DNA of 64,000 bases, from the NCBI GenBank assembly GCA_036725345.1, contig DAIMEJ010000008.1, forward strand, positions 1-64,000, read 5' to 3'. The notes beneath the pieces were generated by a model, which had not been told where the DNA came from, did not search any database, and worked only from the letters and a program-made list of their open reading frames with translations. Position numbers and translations under genes: made by a program. This document shows, one piece after another, positions 60,996-64,000 of the stretch. Each line of letters opens with the position of its first letter. The stretch's first letter is position 1. Source of the stretch: JAPLJU01 sp036725345. GTDB taxonomy: Bacteria > Desulfobacterota > Syntrophia > Syntrophales > UBA2192.

Positions 60996-61748
60996 ATGAC
61001 AATCAAACCGGCCAAAAGGAAACCGCCCTGCCGTTTTTTCGTCGGCACCTCGGGCTGGCAATACGGCCACTGGAAGGGCGTGTTCTACCCTGAGGCGTTG
61101 AGGCCCAGGGACCGGCTCGGCTTCTATGCCCAGTACCTAAACACCCTCGAACTGAACGTGACATTCTATCGCGCGGTGAAACCGGTCACCTTTCAGAAAT
61201 GGTATGAGACCGTCCCCGCCGACTTTCTCTTCTCCGTCAAGATGTTGCGGTTTATCACCCACATCAAGCGCCTCACCGTGGAGAGTGAATCGGTGCGGCG
61301 GTTTCTCCGGGACATCGGAACGCTCAAGGACAAACTCGGCGTGGTCCTGATTCAGCTTCCGCCTTCCCTCAAGTATGACCGGTCACGAATGATCGATTTT
61401 TTTGACCTGCTTGACCCCGGGCTGAAGTACACGATCGAAGCAAGGAACAAGACATTCGTCGACGACGAATTCTTCTCCATCCTTCAAGAACGGGGCATCG
61501 CCTGGTGCATCGCCGAAAGCGCCGGCCGCTACCCCTGTCACGAGGCGGTCACCGCATCCTTCGTCTACGTTCGGCTGCACGGCAGGATTGTCCTTTACGC
61601 GTCGAATTACACCGACGGGGAATTGAGGGAACTTGCCGGCAAAATCCGCGGGTGGGCCCGTGACGCCTATGTCTATTTCGACAACGACTTTCAGGGTTTT
61701 GCCGTCCTCAATGCACTGACCCTTGCTCGACTGCTTGCGTCGGGATAA
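60996..61748 (+). CDS. DUF72 family protein
   Basis: About 250 residues from the ATG at 60996. CRFFVGTSGWQYGHWKGVFYPEALRPRDRLGFYAQYLNTLELNVTFYR is the DUF72/YecE signature, as are LPPSLKYDRSRMIDFFDLL and YVRLHGRIVLYASNYTDGELRELAGKIRGW, DAYVYFDNDFQGFAVLNALTL. It is a TIM-barrel protein of unknown function, possibly an endonuclease or isomerase relative. It stands alone. Confidence 0.85.
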   Translation: MTIKPAKRKPPCRFFVGTSGWQYGHWKGVFYPEALRPRDRLGFYAQYLNTLELNVTFYRAVKPVTFQKWYETVPADFLFSVKMLRFITHIKRLTVESESVRRFLRDIGTLKDKLGVVLIQLPPSLKYDRSRMIDFFDLLDPGLKYTIEARNKTFVDDEFFSILQERGIAWCIAESAGRYPCHEAVTASFVYVRLHGRIVLYASNYTDGELRELAGKIRGWARDAYVYFDNDFQGFAVLNALTLARLLASG

Positions 61749-61920
61749 CCTCGAGCGGGTGGCGGAGGCAGGGGCAGACACTCCGCACCTTCCTTCAGCT
61801 GCTGGTCTTCTCATTTCAGGGCGCATGCAGACCGCCCGGGCCCTTGCCGCGGCAACCGGGGCGCTCGAATCGGATTCGGCGATTCAAAACCATCCCGCCG
61901 GGGAGAAAGGAGACAGAATC

Positions 61921-62115
61921 ATGCTGTGCAGTTACTCAAATCTGAATGCCGGGAATCTGGAGGAAATCAAGGCTCTGGAAAAGGAAATCGGGGCCACCCT
62001 ACTGTCGTTCACCTGCCGGGACATTTCACCCACCAAGATAGACGAGACAACACTCGGAAAGATCAAAAAACTCGAGTCGAGACTGGGTGTCGCACTCGTC
62101 GCAGTGAAGGGGTGA
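61921..62115 (+). CDS. Small conserved hypothetical protein
   Basis: 64 residues from an ATG behind GAAAGGAG. LEEIKALEKEIGATLLSFTCRDISPTKIDETTLGKIKKLESRLGVALVAVKG is a compact alpha/beta protein with one mid-chain Cys. No family recognised with certainty. It is followed by a convergent lipoprotein gene. Confidence 0.6.
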   Translation: MLCSYSNLNAGNLEEIKALEKEIGATLLSFTCRDISPTKIDETTLGKIKKLESRLGVALVAVKG

Positions 62116-62223
62116 GCGGGTCCGCCGGACCGGCATGCGTCAGGTGCTTCGCGCCGAGGACGCGACGTGGCGCGTTAAACTGCGGGCTTGTTGCTGTAAG
62201 TGATTGCCGGGACTGACGCCCCC

Positions 62224-62478
62224 TCATTCGGGGACCGGGTGACACTCCAGGGATTTCTTGGGTATCTCCGTGCACCGGTATTTCTTCCCGGCGCATTCGA
62301 CTTTCCACCTGTGGACCCCTTCCGAGACCTCGTTCTCGTCGTCCACGATGACCATCTCATCGGCCCTGCATTGCGTGTGTTGTGCCGATTTCTTCTTCAT
62401 TTCATTGAAATAGAACTGGGGACAGCCGCACAGGGACAAGAGCGTCAATAGTAGAATGGCGGCAACCAGAGGTCTCAT
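62224..62478 (-). CDS. Small Cys-containing lipoprotein
   Basis: 84 residues. A signal with lipobox LLSLCGC (Cys19) and AAGGAGG before the ATG. The mature part has four further Cys (QCRADEM, VECAGKKYRCTE, LECHPVP), likely as two disulfides. I recognise no family. Single gene, minus strand. Confidence 0.6.
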   Translation of the reverse strand: MRPLVAAILLLTLLSLCGCPQFYFNEMKKKSAQHTQCRADEMVIVDDENEVSEGVHRWKVECAGKKYRCTEIPKKSLECHPVPE

Positions 62479-62541
62479 TTCCTGCCTCCTTCGGGGCGCG
62501 TTCCGAATAATATCACATTTTAAGGGGTGTCCTTCCCCGGA

Positions 62542-63120
62542 TCAATAATTTTCCGCCAGCAACTCATAAAATGCCTGCGGGAACTGACAGGCCGGGCAGC
62601 GCCCGGGTGCCTCTTTCCCCTTCTGGACGTAGCCGCAATTCGTGCAATGCCACTTCACGGGCGCATTTTTTTTAAATACCTCGTTTTTCTCCAGATTATC
62701 CATCAACCTTCTGAAACGGGCCTCGTGAAATTCTTCAGCAACGGCGATGTGTTCAAAAGCGCTCGCGATTTCCAAAAAGTTTTCATCCCTGGCTACCCTC
62801 GCGAAGTCCTGATAGCGGAGCGTCCAGGTGGCGTTCTCGCCGGCCACGGCAGCTTGCAGGTTCTTTTTCGTGTCTGCCGCAGGCCCCGAGGGGTAAGTGG
62901 CCGTGATCTCGATCCCGCCTCCCTCCAGGAATTGATAGAGGGTCCGGGCGTGCGCTCTTTCGTTATCCGCCGTGTCCGAAAAGATGCCGGCGATCTGTTC
63001 ATACCCCTCTTTCCTGGCGGTTTCGGCGAAATAGGTATAACGATTGAAGCTCTGCGATTCGCCTGCGAAGGCCGCCATGAGGTTTTTTTCCGTCCGCGTT
63101 CCCTTGATCGTGTTCTTCAT
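62542..63120 (-). CDS. Rubrerythrin
   Basis: 192 residues from an ATG with GGGGAGG upstream. The N-terminal diiron domain has GTRTEKNLMAAFAGESQSFNRYTYFAETARKEGYEQIAGIF, DNERAHARTLYQFLEGG and AEEFHEARFRRLMDNLE (Glu and His ligands). The C-terminal rubredoxin-like domain WHCTNCGYVQKGKEAPGRCPACQFP has its two CxxC. It reduces H2O2 with electrons from NADH-linked reductases and protects anaerobes. It lies 76 nt downstream of the rhodanese gene on the same strand. Confidence 0.9.
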   Translation of the reverse strand: MKNTIKGTRTEKNLMAAFAGESQSFNRYTYFAETARKEGYEQIAGIFSDTADNERAHARTLYQFLEGGGIEITATYPSGPAADTKKNLQAAVAGENATWTLRYQDFARVARDENFLEIASAFEHIAVAEEFHEARFRRLMDNLEKNEVFKKNAPVKWHCTNCGYVQKGKEAPGRCPACQFPQAFYELLAENY

Positions 63121-63196
63121 TTTTCCTCCCCGCATTGCATTGCCCGACGCCGCCTTCACAAATCCCGCTGACCGTTCAGTCGTCGCCCCCCCTTTT

Positions 63197-63511
63197 TCAG
63201 AGGACACCGTATCCCGCCTTCTTCCAGCCTTCGACACCGCCCAGAAGGGCCCGGGTATTCGAGTACCCCATCTTTTGATACTGCACTGCCAAACTGGCAG
63301 ATGTGTGCTCGTTCGTTCAGGCTCAGTAAAAGATGATCTCCTGATCCCTGGGAAGCGTCGGGAGGCGCCTCTGAAAATCGCCGAAGGAAATGGCCATGTC
63401 GAGTCGCATTTTCCCGAACTTCTCCTCATCCGCGTAAGCGCAAACGAGGATCGCCCGGCCGTCCTTCACTTTCTGATAGGCTTCCTCGGGACTGATTCTG
63501 ACGGCTGCCAT
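63197..63511 (-). CDS. Putative double-selenocysteine rhodanese-like protein (U63-Ala-U65)
   Basis: Read through TGA at 63323-63325 and 63317-63319, it gives a 104-residue single-domain rhodanese. Before: MAAVRISPEEAYQKVKDGRA and PTLPRDQEIIFY. After, in frame: TNEHTSASLAVQYQKMGY, then SNTRALLGGVEGWKKAGYGVL. Family members have IIFYCAC(P)NEHTSA, so codons 63 and 65 replace both Cys of C-A-C; the first is the active-site Cys. A perfect SECIS-like hairpin lies downstream. Small rhodaneses carry persulfide, or selenide here. The end at 63197 is taken as the true stop because the domain is complete. It is upstream of the rubrerythrin on the same strand. Confidence 0.75.
63286..63300 (-). promoter_or_regulatory. 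Candidate bacterial SECIS hairpin for U63/U65
   Basis: CUGCCA-GUU-UGGCAG, a perfect 6-bp stem with a GUU triloop. The loop G is 22 nt past the second UGA and 28 nt past the first, within the usual window. The loop is the same as at the YeeE/YedE gene. Confidence 0.7.
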
Positions 63512-63728
63512 GATCGGACCTCCTTATCCAAAACAGGTTTTCAACCGCTCACAGTGTTTTTTATCACACATCACCGGTGAAGTGAAGCGGGAGCCGGGGG
63601 CGCCGATTCCTGATCCCGAACTAAGGGAATCCCTGATGGGAAACTAAGTAAACAGGCTCTTCAAGAATCAGGTTTCCGCTCATTTACAAAGCACCCGCAT
63701 GATGGGACGATAAAATGATAAAAAGTAA

Positions 63729-63764
63729 TTTCACCCCGGGCCTTTAGATAAAAAGGGGGTGAAA
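63729..63764 (+). promoter_or_regulatory. Inverted repeat covering a ribosome-binding site
   Basis: TTTCACCCC (63729-63737) pairs with GGGGTGAAA (63756-63764), 9 bp around an 18-nt loop. The second arm includes the GGGGG ribosome-binding site of the ATG at 63768, so the hairpin could block translation. Confidence 0.5.
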
Positions 63765-63767
63765 CAG

Positions 63768-63908
63768 ATGGGGATCAGGAAGAAGGTCGCAGGCCGCATG
63801 GTTGGGCGGATCTCTTCGCCGATGACCCCAGTGCCGGCGGATCTCCGAAGCTGTAGAGCCGGAAATGCACTGAATTTGATTTCGGGTCCTAAGAGGAGGG
63901 CGCAATGA
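63768..63908 (+). CDS. Candidate 46-residue small protein
   Basis: An ORF behind GGGGGTGAAACAG: MGIRKKVAGRMVGRISSPMT then PVPADLRSCRAGNALNLISGPKRRAQ. It is basic, with no TM segment, and its stop overlaps the next ATG (ATGA at 63905), a sign of coupled translation. I recognise no family. Support is the RBS and the overlap only. Confidence 0.4.
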   Translation: MGIRKKVAGRMVGRISSPMTPVPADLRSCRAGNALNLISGPKRRAQ

Positions 63909-64000
63909 GAGAATTTTTCGTCTTTCTTTTTCTCGCTTCCCTCCTCGTCTTTGTGGTCGGTGCCCTGGTCACCGGCGATACACAGGGCAGCGACGGCACC
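63905..64000 (+). CDS. Partial membrane protein, cut by the window end
   Basis: Only the first 32 codons are in the window: MREFFVFLFLASLLVFVVGA, then LVTGDTQGSDGT. This is one strong TM helix or signal anchor with GAGGAGGGC just upstream. The start overlaps the preceding small ORF by 4 bp (ATGA). The family cannot be identified from this fragment. Confidence 0.5.
   Translation, partial: MREFFVFLFLASLLVFVVGALVTGDTQGSDGT

Noticed and set aside
63197..63199. Third TGA in the rhodanese as another selenocysteine
   Set aside because: The domain is already complete at GYGVL; the downstream frame is short and looks non-coding, and no hairpin follows.

Overview
The window looks like chromosome of a GC-rich anaerobic deltaproteobacterium (Desulfobacterota, perhaps a Syntrophales or Syntrophobacterales relative). 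This is inferred from the Na+-type N-ATPase operon, the SynChlorMet-type peptide cassette, rubrerythrin and ferritin-like proteins, and in-frame UGA codons that look like selenocysteine. I recognise no rRNA, tRNA, CRISPR array or prophage.

Layout. (1) 0-13.7 kb holds housekeeping and redox genes: a split PA2778/PA2779-type peptidase set, a ferritin-like protein, a PQQ-type sugar dehydrogenase, a radical SAM protein, an orphan flagellar-rod-like protein, a methyltransferase, a flavin disulfide reductase and a YeeE/YedE pair, followed by HDOD and STAS regulators. (2) 14.7-26.7 kb is a complete tad (Flp pilus) locus: flp, cpaA, cpaB, cpaC, a lipoprotein, TadE, TadG, cpaE, cpaF, tadB (frameshifted), tadC and two TPR lipoproteins. 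It is preceded by a very AT-rich leader. (3) 26.7-32.8 kb is mixed: a sensor-like membrane protein, an aminotransferase, a LysM protein, an MFS transporter and a cytidylate-kinase-like protein. (4) 32.8-39.5 kb, minus strand, is a nine-gene N-ATPase operon in the order atpDCQRBEFAG. Its c subunit carries Q32, E65, S66 and Y70, the Na+ ligand set. (5) 40.7-60.7 kb is a PAS-LuxR regulator followed by a large putative RiPP locus. It has two radical SAM/SPASM enzymes, six Cys/Gly/Ser/Thr-rich precursor genes (one truncated), four HPr-kinase-like ScmC proteins mostly placed right after a precursor, an S26 peptidase, an ABC exporter (frameshifted), two glycosyltransferases, a polytopic membrane protein and a nucleotidyltransferase. 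A RAYT transposase and its palindromic repeats are scattered through it. (6) 61-64 kb holds DUF72, a rubrerythrin, a rhodanese and small proteins.

The two most interesting signals are as follows. First, three genes that appear broken are continuous if UGA is read as selenocysteine: a CoA-disulfide-reductase-like flavoenzyme (U45), a YeeE/YedE transporter subunit (U133) and a small rhodanese with U-A-U (U63 and U65). In each case the UGA sits at the position of a conserved Cys, and a hairpin with a G in its short apical loop lies 21-22 nt downstream of the nearest UGA, as in bacterial SECIS elements. Second, the multi-precursor, multi-kinase Scm cassette suggests an expanded Cys-rich peptide family in which radical SAM modification, Ser/Thr phosphorylation, proteolysis and export act together. 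All functional statements are from sequence reading only.
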